A stretch of DNA of 64,000 bases from contig NC_081406.1 of NCBI RefSeq assembly GCF_030272615.1, positions 235,579,922-235,643,921 on the forward strand. The letters run 5' to 3'. The DNA comes from Cryptomeria japonica (taxonomy: Eukaryota > Streptophyta > Pinopsida > Cupressales > Cupressaceae). The position numbers and the translations under genes were made by a program. How positions within the stretch are numbered: position 1 is the first letter of the stretch; every line of letters starts with the position of its first letter. This document shows, in pieces, positions 21,901 through 33,009 of this stretch. The notes under the pieces were generated by a model that was given only the letters and a program-made list of their open reading frames with translations, was not told the DNA's origin and did not search any database.

Positions 21901-23758
21901 GACATCCCTTTCGCATGCTCCGCTTAAGCTGCATGGCGGAGATCATATGAAGAGACACGGGTCTCTGAATTCCAGTGATCACTATAGGAGAGCCATGATC
22001 ATCCTCACACTCGATCCTTTTCAGGCGACAATCCATCTTGGCTCTGTGGGCATAAAGCCAATCCATGCCAAGTACGACGCCATATGATCCGAGTGGTGTA
22101 ACTCTAAGGTCTACTAAGGTGGTGGTATTACCAATCTGAAGCTGACAACCCTTAACCTCTGATTCCACTGACACTCTAGCCCCTGAAGCTAATTCCACTT
22201 CCCAACTGACCTCTTGCCTAATTGCCACTAGCCCGCAACGCTCCACAACCAATGGAGATATAAAAGAATCAGTAGCTCCTGAATCAAATAATATAGATAC
22301 ACTGCTACCTCTGATCATACTTGCTACCTCAATAACCGTGGCCTGATGCTCTGCCTGGCAGTTGTCAACCGCTGTGAAGACCCTATGGGACTTGCCCATA
22401 TCCCCAACTGTCGGCTCTGATGCTGCCATCCTCTGATTCCCTGCCATCTGACCCTGAGGACACTCTCTCGCCATGTGTCCCATGGCTCCACATGTGAAGC
22501 AAGCGCCACGTGCCTGAAACTGCACTCCCTGTGGTCTGGAGAAAGACTGTCCCCCTGTCCTACTAGAACCACTGTACCCACCTCTAGAGGACTGCTGAGT
22601 CCTAGCCGAAGGTGTGTAAGGAGCCTGAGATCTCTGATCTCGCCTCTGACCCTATGACTGCCATTGCTTGGGCTTCGTGCCCTGCTGACTCTACGGAGGC
22701 CTTTGCCTCTGGTTTTGCTATGACTGTTGCAGAGGAGGGGGTTTGGAGAACCCCGATGAGTGCCTGTTGTTACCTTTCCAATGGGGTTTCTGAAACCCAT
22801 AAGTCTGTGGTGAAGGGTTACGGTTCTGGAACCGATCCTTCGAGTCTTGTGGTCTGGCCTAAATCTCCTCGGCTATCAAAGCCTTCTCCACGGCAACCCA
22901 GAGGCTCCCTGGAGCGGCCATTCTCACTGGTCCTGCTATGCCGGAATTCAATCCTCTGATAAATCGGTTGACGAGAAGCTTTTCATCTTTCAGGTAGTCT
23001 ATATAAGGTAAGAGTTCAAAGAACTTGTTCTCGTACTATGTCACTGAAAGACCCTTCTGCTGGAGGTCATGAAACTCATCCACCCTACGCTGTCTGAAAT
23101 GCTCTGATAAGTACCTCTCTTTGAACCTCTCTGTGAAAATCTCCCAAGTGAGGGTCTCTATCTCTAAGCCACACTTATATTCTTTCTGTCTCCACCATGT
23201 GGAGGCTGTTCCTCGCAATAGGTGGACCACTGCACATGCTTTTAGATTGCTCTTATAAGAGCGCAATGCAAAGCACCTATCTAGGCTTAAAAGCCATGCC
23301 TCTGCCTCTACCCCGTCGGTAGATCCCCCAAAAGACGGTGGCTGAAGATGCATAACCTCTCTGATTAGATCCCTTGGATCCCGACGTGCCCTCTCAATGT
23401 ACACTGGTGCTACGACTGGAGGTGGTGCTGGTAGGTGAATAGACTCGGGCTCATGCCTAGCCTGACTCTCTACGGGATTAGGAGGTGGACTCCTACTCCG
23501 TTCCCGTTCCACTGTCCTATGGCTTCCTAAGTTCTGATTCTCAACATTATGATCTACTGCCAGAAGTCTATCCTGAACTATGCCAATCAGGTTCTGTAGA
23601 GCTACCAAGATGTCTCGGTTTGGGTCAACTGATCATTCAGGAGGAGCTGCTGGGTTCACTTCCTGAACCGATTCCTCCCTAATGACCTCTTCGCGTGCCA
23701 TGCGTTCACGCCTAGGGCATCTACCACGTTTGCGAGCTTGTCGCGTAGTTGGAGGCAT
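18992..23758 (-). pseudogene. Gypsy gag-pol polyprotein with 13 in-frame stops
   Basis: One frame of 1,589 codons from an ATG at 23758 to a TAG at 18992. Gag (about residues 51-240) has 'LQPPSFGG' and 'WWRQK'. A CCHC knuckle lies near residue 420 ([15 protein letters not shown]). Protease DSGA is near 492. RT has FLDD near 829-832. RNase H ('CTDAS') is near 970. The integrase HHCC ends 'CLEC', and its DDE residues lie in 'MDFIIGLP', 'SDRDSLF' and '[12 protein letters not shown]'. A C-terminal chromodomain occupies about 1522-1585 ('RVQWDCYDEVTASWED', 'YPHLFD'). Stops, by lowest coordinate, are TAG at 23036, 22859, 22718, 22691, 22652, 20138, 19526, 19487, 19478 and 19196, and TGA at 23633, 19913 and 19355. 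I found no frameshift. The longest uninterrupted part (20138-22525) spans knuckle to integrase zinc finger. Confidence 0.92.
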
Positions 23759-23917
23759 CCTCTTTGAGAAAATAAAATAAAATGAAATGAAATAAATAAC
23801 CATTTTAGGAGAAAATATTTTAGCTGATTAAAAATAAATATAATAAAAATAAATACAATTTAATTAATTAAATAATTATAGCGAAATGTAATGGAGTAAG
23901 GTTCCTAGTGTTGGCAA

Positions 23918-23933
23918 CCTTGCTCTGATACCA
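23918..23933 (-). other. Primer binding site of the Gypsy element
   Basis: The plus strand CCTTGCTCTGATACCA gives sense TGGTATCAGAGCAAGG, complementary to the 3' end of plant initiator tRNA-Met as known for many plant LTR elements. It lies three bases inside the 5' LTR. Confidence 0.85.
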
Positions 23934-24712
23934 AAATGTCATGCCCAACTTTTGGGCACAAACGGAAATTTTTTTTTTTTAAAAAATACTTAACTAATTA
24001 ACGACTTACTTAATTGAAATATTGCAACTTTGGTTTGGTCTTAACTACATTTGTGTAAATCAGGTAATTAAATTTCAATTTAGTGATAAACATAACTAAG
24101 TCATCTATGAGCTGAAATTTCTCCCAAAGGGGTTATCACTAAGCTCCAATAATTAAAATCTCAAGTATAACGATTTATCCCAAATTTAAATGATCTAAAG
24201 TTTACCTTATCTTTCTTAACCTCCTAGGTTCTAAATTTAATTGACCTAGTTATTAAAACACCTTATCAAAATGAAAACCCCATGAATTAAAAATACTTTA
24301 TAATTTTATACTTAAATGGCCCTCTTGGCCCTACAGATAATATTGCTTATACATTTTTTTTGAGTCTAATCCACCAAGTATTAAAATCTTTTTATATAAT
24401 TCTTCTACACTTGCCCAATATTTTAAAAAAAATATACAAAACTTAATTTTGCATCTAACAAATTTATTTACAAATAAGTACTAAAATTAATCCACTATTA
24501 TATATGTATATATATATATATATATCTATATATATATGTATATACACATATATTTAATCACTTATATATTTTATCTAAGAATGTATTTCTAAAAAGGAGT
24601 GGGGCTTTAAATATTATTATATTAAGTTACCCTTTTTTTTAAAATACCCACCCCATTATCTATCTCCCTCTCATTTTTTTTTTAAAACAACACCAAGAAA
24701 CTAAATGTCTTT

Positions 24713-24739
24713 GCCCTAACCCGAGATTAGGGTTAGGGC
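24713..24739. other. Telomere-motif hairpin in Gypsy 5' LTR
   Basis: The same 10-bp stem and 7-base loop as at 15554-15580, unchanged between the two LTRs. Confidence 0.85.
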
Positions 24740-24799
24740 ATGTGTGTAAAACCCCCATTCTTATCCCTATTTTTTTTTGTGTGTGTGTTTGGGTGTGTG

Positions 24800-25118
24800 C
24801 AGGGTCAGCGGCCACGGGAGGGGCGCACAGGGCCGAACCCGAGCCAACTCCCGCTTCATTTTCTTGCGCTGTTTGAGTTGGACGGGCCGAGGAAGGGCCG
24901 AGCGGGGAAGGGAGTTTGTGTTGAAGCCACGGCGTGGGAGTGGGAGACAGGCGGAGCGGGGGGGAGAGCCGGCAGCGCGGGGCACCGCTAGCTGTGGACG
25001 GCGCCGCCCGCAGGCTGCGGCTTCCGTAGGCTGCGGACGTCATCGCCCACAGTCTGCGGGTGCCGCAGGCAGCGGCTGCCGCCGCCCAGGTGCTGCGGCC
25101 CCCTGCGAACATAGCATA
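24800..25118 (-). other. GC-rich island in Gypsy 5' LTR
   Basis: Counterpart of 15640-15935. It carries more CpG-like sites than the 3' LTR copy at several differing positions, consistent with C-to-T decay in one copy, plus a short internal repeat ('gcaggctgcgg'-like units). Confidence 0.7.
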
Positions 25119-25235
25119 GTTTTTTTTTTTTTTTTTTTTATTAAACGTTTTTTGTTTATTTCATTTTTAAACAAAGTTTAAACATTCAAAAAAAAAATTT
25201 ATAATATGTTTATTTTTCTATTAACATTTATAAAA

Positions 25236-25267
<32 letters not shown>

Positions 25268-25343
25268 TTATATGTATATATATCTTGGTAAAATAAAATA
25301 CATATAGTTTCCTATTTGGAAACTGGCAGATTCCTCATAAAAG

Positions 25344-25346
<3 letters not shown>

Positions 25347-25412
<66 letters not shown>
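25347..25412. repeat. (TA)n microsatellite in Gypsy 5' LTR
   Basis: An uninterrupted TA run of about 66 bases. The matching run in the 3' LTR (16169-16214) is about 20 bases shorter, so the tract changed length after insertion. Confidence 0.9.
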
Positions 25413-25419
<7 letters not shown>

Positions 25420-28246
25420 AAAACTATCATAATAACAGTCCTCTCTTTTTTTTTCTTTGTATTATCAGAGCTGTAAATATTCTTTTTTTTGTATAACAGA
25501 TTACCAAAATGACATTTGAGGAGCTAAAAATATTTATATATGTCTCTTTTTGCTACCCTTTACTTTTTTTATATATAATCCCATATAGGCTTTCCTTTTT
25601 AGTTTAATATTATTTTGTAAATCATCAAATGCATTTAAAGGGATTTCCTAATCTATATTCCTTTTTTCTTTGTAACAAAATGATAATATTAAATGCTAAA
25701 TGTTCTTTTTTTTTTTTTTGCAAAGAATAGACTATTATAACAAATTTCATTTCTGCAATAACCAGGAAAATAAATGACTGTTTTTACTTAAATTTATAGC
25801 AGCATAGTTTTATAAGGAACATGTAGCAATAAATCCCATTTACTTGCAGAATACATAATAATGCATTTACTTCTCTTTCTTTTTTTGAAAAACATGAAAA
25901 TTTACATTCAATATAATGCAATGCTCCTTTCATTTGCAAACTAACTAGAGTAGGAAAGACATTATGTATTTCATTAGCAAAGTAGATACAAAATAAACAT
26001 GAATACAAATGGGTTTGAAAACCCAACAATGTTCTTCTTTCCATAGTAACTTGAATGTAATACAACACTTTCTTTTCTTGAAAGTAAATACTACAAATGC
26101 TCACATTTCTTCTTTTATACAAACTACAACATTTAATCTATCTCCGTTTTTTTTAAAAAAAAAAAACACTTTTCTGCAACACAAGCAGCAACATAGTCTT
26201 TTAATCCTTCTTTTCCCATCCCATGCAACCTACAATAAAAACACATATTTGACCATGGAGAGCTCACCTCCCAGCCTAGGCTTACTAGAAGCCACCCCCG
26301 AGCTTGGAGAACCAAGCACTAAACGGGTTACAAACAAGCAAACTCCACAACAAACATAGGAAGACACTTAACATTCAAATTTCCCTTCCCAAACTACACT
26401 TTCACCACATTCATGGTGACTCTTCCATGGGTGGAAGTGGACCAAGTACCAATGGGGAGATTGCAAGCCAAATACAACACAAGCCACCTCATGGCAATAC
26501 AAATGCAACAAAATACTTCGACAATCCTTATGCCCCCCAAAAGGCTCAAGGCCATACTTACTCCCCTTATGACCCCCAAATGCATACACAAGGCTATGCA
26601 ATAAGGGTCACAAGGACACCCTTGAGATCACTCTCCATAAGGAGAGCCTCTCACCCAAGGCTGTCATACTCCTTCCACCCCAAGATCTTCCTACCCTCCC
26701 AAGAGTAGGAGATCTTGGACACTCCCAAAAACAACAAGAACACAAAACAAAACACATAGAAATGAACTACACATTCTTTACTTCAACAAAAACTTCATAA
26801 AACACTTTCTTTACAAGCAACTCTTTTCTTCTACAAAACAACATAAACTAACTCATACAACATAAACAAGAGGAGATAAGAAGAAACCAACCTTATCCTG
26901 CCAATAGGTATGCTAAAATTAGTTGGGGATCAGCTGCCCAATTCCACACAAACTTTTCTCCAAATTCCTCCAAAAATTCTATTCTCCTACTAATTTTTCA
27001 AATCAAAGCATAATCTCCAAAAATGGAGAGTGGGTGATTACTCACTAAGTCTCCAATTCTTGCCTAAGAAGGCCTCTCACACACTTCCCCACCCCTTGGG
27101 TGAGGTGAGAGTTTCCATTGGTTGCCCTTCCCAAACTCTTACACATTACTAAAATTGGAAAGGGAAAAGGTGAGGGAAGATGGGGAAGAGAGTTTGACAT
27201 CAAAAGGGAAGGTTGTCTATCCTAGGAGGAACTTTCTAAGTTGAATTTTCGTTCACCTTGGAAACACCACTTTTTGAAGTGACTAAATAGTCACATGGGA
27301 GAAGCCACATGTTGCAAAATACCCCTAACCCATAGGTATACCCTTTGGCCCTTTGGAAAAGCCTTAAAACTGACCCTAGGAGTCCTTTAAACCCTTTGGA
27401 AACCCAACTGAAGTTTACCTACGGGTCAAACTTGAGTTGACCACTCCCAAGACTCCCTACCCAAGGCAAATTTGGGACCACACTCATGTTTTTGAATGGC
27501 TTTGGTAGAAACAAAACTCCCTCCAAGAGACAAGTCAAAATCAATGACACTAATCAGCACATGTGTCAAGTGACACAATAAAAATACACTATAAAAATCA
27601 AACATGGAATTTGTCTCTTGTAGGATTACACATATACATATAAATTAATTTTAACACTCAAGTAGTATACACTTCACAAATAAAATACATTACAATGGGG
27701 TGTTGTCTCTCCAAATAGACAACTCCCGGCTTAACAAACGTACATTGGTCTAGGCTTGGTTCTCCATATAAATTCCATGGTCACATGGATAATTTTTCTG
27801 CGCACCTCAATTAACACATTAGTAATTCCAAATAATCACATTTATACATAATCAAATACATGGATTTCATTGCACATCAAACACTCATACATTTGGCAAC
27901 AATAATTCAATATCTCATTTGTTTCAAATTCAATTTCACATAAGCAATTAACATAATTTCCCAAAATTGAAGCATTCATAAATAAGCATCATTTTTCTAT
28001 CATCAAAATGAAGTCCTGCAAATTTCCAATAATGACATTCACCATCACAATGTAACTCTATTCTAGTAACATATCTAAAGTTTCATAATCATCATGCATG
28101 AAATAAAGCATCAACATATGTCAGTGTGATCCAAATCATGGAATCATATAAGTTCTAAGTCCATAAAGCATAAAATAAAGCATCCATAATAGTCTCTATA
28201 TGCAAATAACTGAAAATGTCAAACTGAATCGCGGTAGGGCCTCACA

Positions 28247-28251
28247 CCATA
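28247..28251. other. Target-site duplication CCATA, right copy
   Basis: A perfect match to 14777-14781, directly following the LTR CA end. Copia B RNase H sequence resumes after it. Confidence 0.9.
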
Positions 28252-31190
28252 ATACCTGGGTACAATTAGTTGCTACTGCAACATATTCTACTTTTGTTGT
28301 TGATAAAGATGTGCAATTTTGTTTCTTTCTCAACCAAGAAATTAATCTACTACCAAGAAAGAATGCTCTGCCAGTGGTGCTCTTTTTGTCATCTACATCT
28401 CCTGCCTAATTTGCATCTGTGTATGCACATAAATCAAAATTTTTATCTTTAGGATACCATAAACGAAGATTTGTTGTGCCTTGTAGATACCCAGAAATCC
28501 TTTTTACTGCTGAATCATGATTTTCTTTACGATTACTCTAAAATCTTGAAACAATGCATACTTTATTCATAATATCAGGTCCTTTTTGTGTCAAATATAG
28601 TAAACCTCCTATCATAGACTTGTATCATGTTGGATTAGCAGGTGTTGATTCATCTTTCAATGATAGTTTATCAATTGTAGTCATAGGTGTACTTACCGGT
28701 TTAGAGTTTTCCATGCCAAATTTCTTTAGTAGTTCCTTCAAGTACTTTGATTGACATATGAATATACCTTTATTAGTTTGTGAAATCTGCAATCCTAAAA
28801 AGAATTTTATCTCCCCAATCATAGACATTTCAAATTCTTCCCGCATCTTATTAGAAAAGTCTTTACATAATCCATTTTCTCCTCAAAAAAGTATATCATC
28901 AACAAAAACTTCTATAACCAAGATGTCATCATTAGTCACTTTGTAATATAAGTTGTTGTCAGCATTATCTCTATTGTAACCAATCTTCAAAAGATATTTG
29001 TCCAATCCAGCATACCAAGCTCTAGGAGCTTGCTTTAATCCATATAAAGCTATCCTTAACCTAAAAACCATATCTTTGTCATTTGTCAATTAAAATCCAT
29101 TAGGTTGTTCAATGTAAACTTCCTCTTCAAGATCACCATTCAGAAATGCACATTTAACATCCATTTGATATACTTTGTAGTTCTTGTGTGCTGCAAAAGC
29201 TAAGAATAATCTGACTGCCTCAATTCTAGCTATTGGTGAAAAGGTTTCATTATAATCAATTCCTTCTTTTTTTGAATATCTCTTACATAATAATTTTGCT
29301 TTGTTTTTTATTACCTTACCATCTTCATTGAGTTTATTTCTGAATACCCATTTAGTTCCAATTACATTTTTGTTTTTCAAGCCGAGGAACCAATGTCCAT
29401 GTGTTATTCTTTTCAATGTGTTCCAATTCATCTTCCATAGCTTTAATCCAATATTTATCTTCACATGCCTCTTTAACTGATGTTGGTTTAGTTTGAGAAT
29501 TAAACATACCTCTTCATTTGCCAGTCTCCCTCTAGTCATAACACCTTGATATTTGTTCCCAATTATCTAACTTTCAGAGTGGTTCAATCTTACATACCGG
29601 GGTGTTTTTACTTGTTGTTCTTCAATCACTATAGAATTTTCAGATGATGTTGGTGTGATTGGATAAATATTTTGTACTAGTGTACTTATTGTAGGTTCAT
29701 TTGATATTATCTCTATTGCTGGTTCAGAGTCCATGTACCTTGAATTACCTCTAAACTGTTCATCAATCTTCACATTTGCACTCTCAATGATTTTTTGTAA
29801 TCTCTTATTAACATATCTATATGCCTTGCTCTTAGATGAATAACGAAGAAATATTCCTTCATCACTTCTAGGATCAAATTTGCCAATGTACTCATCTCTC
29901 CTAATATAACATTTACTTCCAAATATTTTGAAATATTTAAGAGTAGGAGTATTACGAAACCATAGTTCATGAGGGGTCTTACTAGTTTCACCTTTGATGT
30001 GAACTTTTTTGAATGTGTAAACCATTGTAGTCATTGCTTCTCTCCAATATACATGAGGTAGATTTGCTTATGATAACATACTTCTAGTTGCATCCAGAAT
30101 AGTTTAGTTCTTTCTTTCCACAACTCCATTTTGCTGGGGTGTCTGAGGTGCTGATAGTTGTCTTCTAATTCCATTCACTTCATAGAATGTATGAAATTCC
30201 TCAGATGTGAATTCACCTCCTTGATCAGATCTCAAACATTTAAATTTCTTACCGATTTCATTCTCTACCATCACTTTGAATAGTTTGAATTTCCCAAAAG
30301 CTTCTAATTTCTCCCTAAGAAAAGTAACCCAACACATTCTAGAATAATCATCAATGATTATCATAAAATATCTATCTCCTTGTAAGCTTCTAGTTCTTGC
30401 TGGACCACATAAATCAGTGTGAATTAAGTCAAGAACATTATTGAATTTTTCTGGAATACTCTTAAAAATTGTTCTAACTTGCTTTCCAAATTGACATTCC
30501 TTACATACTGGATTGTGAGGTTTAACAATCTTAGGCAAATCCCTTACTTCCTTAGTTGTACTAATTTTCATAATGCAATCAAAATTTACATGACAAAGTC
30601 TCTTATGCCATAACCAACTTTCATCAATATGTGCAATCAAGCATACTTTCTCATTGTTATTCAAATGAAAGATATTACCTCTAGTCTGATTATCGGTTGC
30701 AATTTCCAAGCCAGTTTTGTTCATGATTGTGCATTTTCCATTTTTGAATTGTAATTGAAATCCTTTTTCAACTAATTGACCAACACTCAAAATATTATGT
30801 TTCAAACCTTCAACATAGTAAACATTATCAATATTGTGTTTACCATCAAAAGATATAGTGCCTTTTCCTTTGATCAAACAAGCTTTATCATCCCCAAATC
30901 TTACTAGACCTCCATTGTATTCCTGAAAGGTTAAGAATTTACTTTTATCACCAGTCATATGATGCGAACATCCAGAACCAATGATCCATTCATCCTTATC
31001 TTCAATTTTAGCTACCAGGGCCTGCTCTATCGGTTGAACAGTAGGTGTCGGTTGATCTTCTATTATAGGAACAAAAACCCATCCATTGTATGTCGATTCT
31101 TCATCAGAATCATCAGTAACTCCTTCATCAACATAGTAACATGATTTGTCTCTATTCTTCTTAAATCTATATCTCTGATATTCGGGTTAG
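28252..31190 (-). pseudogene. Copia B pol (protease to RNase H, N-terminal part)
   Basis: Read right to left, the protease/GAG-pre-integrase part comes first (about 30104-31000). Its motif reads 'IIGSGCSHHMTGD', so the catalytic Asp of D-S-G is Gly (codon 30977-30979). 'WLWHKRLCHVNFD' and the integrase HHCC follow, then integrase core motifs 'LIHTDLCGP', 'RSDQGGEF' and 'QQNGVVERKN'. The next block (29567-30034) carries integrase C-terminal sequence. RT is at 28625-29539 ('MDVKCAFLNGDLEEEVY', '[11 protein letters not shown]', 'VDDILF'). RNase H begins near 28600 and is cut at 28252 by the Gypsy insertion, continuing at 14781. Stops after 'ERKN' and elsewhere, plus frame changes, show it is dead. 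Confidence 0.88.
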
Positions 31191-31200
31191 GCTTATATGT

Positions 31201-31452
31201 TCATTTAGCTTCCTCTTTCAATCTTGTATGTCTATCAGGACACCTAGATGCCATATGACCAATTTTATTGTAGTTAAAACATTTGAATGGTGCTTTACCT
31301 TCATACTTACTTCCAACTAGACCATTAGGCATTTTCCTTGCAAATAGTGCTTCAAGTTCTTTCAGTTCTTCATTCTCTTTTCTGATTTTCCATATACCAT
31401 AGTTGGTTCCATCAAGTTTCAGACTGTCCTTCCCGAAATAGTTAGTTCCCAT
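31201..31452 (-). pseudogene. Copia B gag with large internal deletion
   Basis: An open frame of 83 residues. It opens with the normal Gag N-terminus ('LKLDGTNYGIWKI') but passes at once into the region just before the zinc knuckle ('ELEALFARKMPNGL') and then 'CFNYNKIGHMASRCPD', a CCHC knuckle with its second Cys replaced by Tyr. In element F about 200 residues separate these two parts, so most of the UBN2-type Gag domain is missing. The frame is kept across the join (about 31395). Protease sequence follows downstream, and the primer site lies about 40 bases upstream. Such a product could not form a normal capsid. Confidence 0.82.
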
Positions 31453-31493
31453 AGAATCTCCTCAAGCTGTTAAACTTCTGAAAAAAAAGAGGA

Positions 31494-31509
31494 CCAGGTT
31501 TTGATACCA
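31494..31509 (-). other. Primer binding site of Copia B
   Basis: The plus strand CCAGGTTTTGATACCA gives sense TGGTATCAAAACCTGG, an initiator tRNA-Met-type site two bases inside the 5' LTR. Confidence 0.8.
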
Positions 31510-31511
31510 AT

Positions 31512-32565
31512 TGTTAGGTCCTGGAGACAACTGAGAGGGTGGGGGGTGAATCAGTTATCTATTAATTTCAAACCAAATATAACTTAACCAAACTGAATGT
31601 ATAATACCAGTAAACCAAACTTTATGCCGGTTTTGACAGTTAATTGTAATGCCAGTAAAGTTTAATGCATGAAACAAAAAGACAAATAACATCCATAACA
31701 CATAACACAAATATTTGTTCGTGGAAACCCTATAAGGGGAAAAAACATGGTGGGAAACCTTACCCACAATTAGATGATACTACTATAGATAGTATGTGTG
31801 TACAATATGGAGTCTGCACATGCAGATAAGCCAACTGGCTAGAGCTCACTACTCAATCACAAAATGGGACTCACATTGACTACAATTGGATGGTTAAATC
31901 CAATGATAATGTACTGCTCAAAATACCATCTTCATATGCTAGATTTAGTACCGGTTAAGCATTGATTTGTCTTCTTCAAAACCTCCTTGAATCTTGAATG
32001 ATGTTTACGTGTATAACTCTTCTTATATTCACATATACCTTATTATATTACTCTTCCACACTCACACTAATCTCACAAATGAGATCTTACATATATACCA
32101 AAACCTAAGACCAAATTTCTAGGTCAGCTCACTAAAAAAATTACAATAAACTCTAAACTCAATTACAAATGAATCAATATGCGATTCATCATGTCGGCTC
32201 AATGCATTTACAATAATAACAAATCATCTTCATAGCGTGATGTTTTGATCTGGAATAGATAATGCTTGTCGGTCCATAACCTAGACCTATTTGCCGGTAA
32301 TAGCAAATATGCAAACCTGATTAGATCAATGACCAAATCACCAAAACAAAGTGTCCAAACAATTTCTTCAACATAACCAAGTAATCTTCAAGTCATCTTT
32401 AGTGTCGGTGAATAATATAACCTGCCAGTGAACTAGATACCAGTGATTGTGCATAAGTCACTAAACATGCCGGTGAACATAACCAAGAATCTCCAAGTGC
32501 TGATAAGTGTTGGAAAGTGTTGACATCAATGACAAAACCAGTGTAACACATCCATAATACCAACA
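31512..32565 (-). repeat. Copia B 5' LTR
   Basis: A 1,054-bp LTR, TGTTAGGTCC... to ...ATACCAACA, paired with 13050-14108. Minus-strand TGGTATATAT at 32091-32100 is the likely TATA region. A G-rich block lies at about 31538-31547, and the G/GTTTTTCCC-type block near 31736-31746. Confidence 0.9.
32091..32100 (-). promoter_or_regulatory. TATA-like box, Copia B 5' LTR
   Basis: TGGTATATAT on the minus strand, conserved with the 3' LTR copy near 13641-13650, upstream of the conserved GTTTTTCCC leader motif. Confidence 0.4.
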
Positions 32566-33009
32566 ATCTCTATACCGGAGGCATTTAGGATCTTGCATTT
32601 TCCATTCTTGAATCATAAATCATAACCTTTGTCAATGATTTGTCTAACATTTAAAATATTATGCTTCAAACCTTCAACATACAAGACATCATCAGTGTTA
32701 TCCTTACCATCAAAGGAAATAGAACCTCTACCATGGATCACACAAGCTTTGTCATCTCTAAATATTTCTATTCCACCTTCATACCTCTCCATACTCACAA
32801 ATTTTCTTTTATCACCGGTCATATGATGTGAACAACTGTTGTTAATCACCCATTAATCTTTCTCTTCAACTTTAGCGACTAAATCTTTCTCTTCAATAGT
32901 GCAGCTTGTGGAATCAACAAGTACTAGTCCATCTTCTTTGATAGAAATAAACACAACTTCATCTTCTTCTAATTCTTCATCCATAACACCTTCATTAGTA
33001 GCATAATAA
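32566..33009 (-). pseudogene. Copia C protease/GAG-pre-integrase fragment
   Basis: The N-terminal continuation of the Copia C pol at 10285-13049. The sense strand reads an acidic linker, then 'WVINNSCSHHMTGDKRKF', 'GRGSISFDGKDNTDDVLYVEGLKHNIL' in outline, and 'KGYDL'. The Copia protease signature D-S-G is N-N-S here, each change attributable to G-to-A (codons at 32835-32843). The fragment stops at 33009 where an E-family LTR piece abuts, so C's gag, primer site and 5' LTR are missing from the window. The right-hand target duplication of Copia B lies at its left edge. Confidence 0.85.

Larger units (their letters stand above)
14782..28246 (-). mobile_element. Chromodomain Gypsy element (Tekay/Del-like), full length
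   Basis: A 13,465-bp minus-strand Ty3/gypsy element with 4.20- and 4.31-kb LTRs, primer site, one gag-pol frame, polypurine tract and perfect CCATA target duplications. The RT-before-integrase order and the C-terminal chromodomain place it among chromoviruses. Very long LTRs and a chromodomain after integrase suit the Tekay/Del group; this clade call is inferred from features, not a tree. It sits inside Copia B's RNase H and is the youngest layer of the nest. Thirteen in-frame stops make it non-autonomous. Confidence 0.93.
23937..28246 (-). repeat. Gypsy 5' LTR
   Basis: A 4,310-bp LTR from TGTCATGCCC to GGCCTCACA. It exceeds the 3' LTR because of longer TA repeats (25347-25412), a slightly longer GC island and a 65-bp segment (about 27110-27174) lost from the other copy. 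High similarity of the pair indicates a fairly recent insertion. A TA-rich promoter region around 25205-25412 lies upstream of the GC-rich leader in the element's sense. Confidence 0.92.
13050..32565 (-). mobile_element. Copia B element, interrupted by the Gypsy element
   Basis: A full minus-strand Ty1/copia element: 3' LTR 13050-14108, polypurine tract, pol, gag, PBS and 5' LTR 31512-32565, interrupted by the Gypsy element at 14782-28246. Without the Gypsy and its duplicated CCATA it is about 6.05 kb. Flanks are ATCTT (13045-13049) and ATCTC (32566-32570), a five-base duplication with one change. Closing the gap with one copy of ATCTC restores a continuous Copia C reading frame, which confirms the insertion point. 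B is defective: gag is internally deleted, the protease Asp is replaced and pol has stops. Confidence 0.9.

Noticed and set aside
22324..22800. 158-codon minus-strand frame overlapping the Gypsy zinc-knuckle region
   Set aside because: It is an alternate-frame shadow of gag-pol, created where the true frame carries TAG stops.
15348..25412. Possible satellite or centromere-type repeat from long TA tracts
   Set aside because: These are simple TA microsatellites within one LTR pair, not tandem long monomers.
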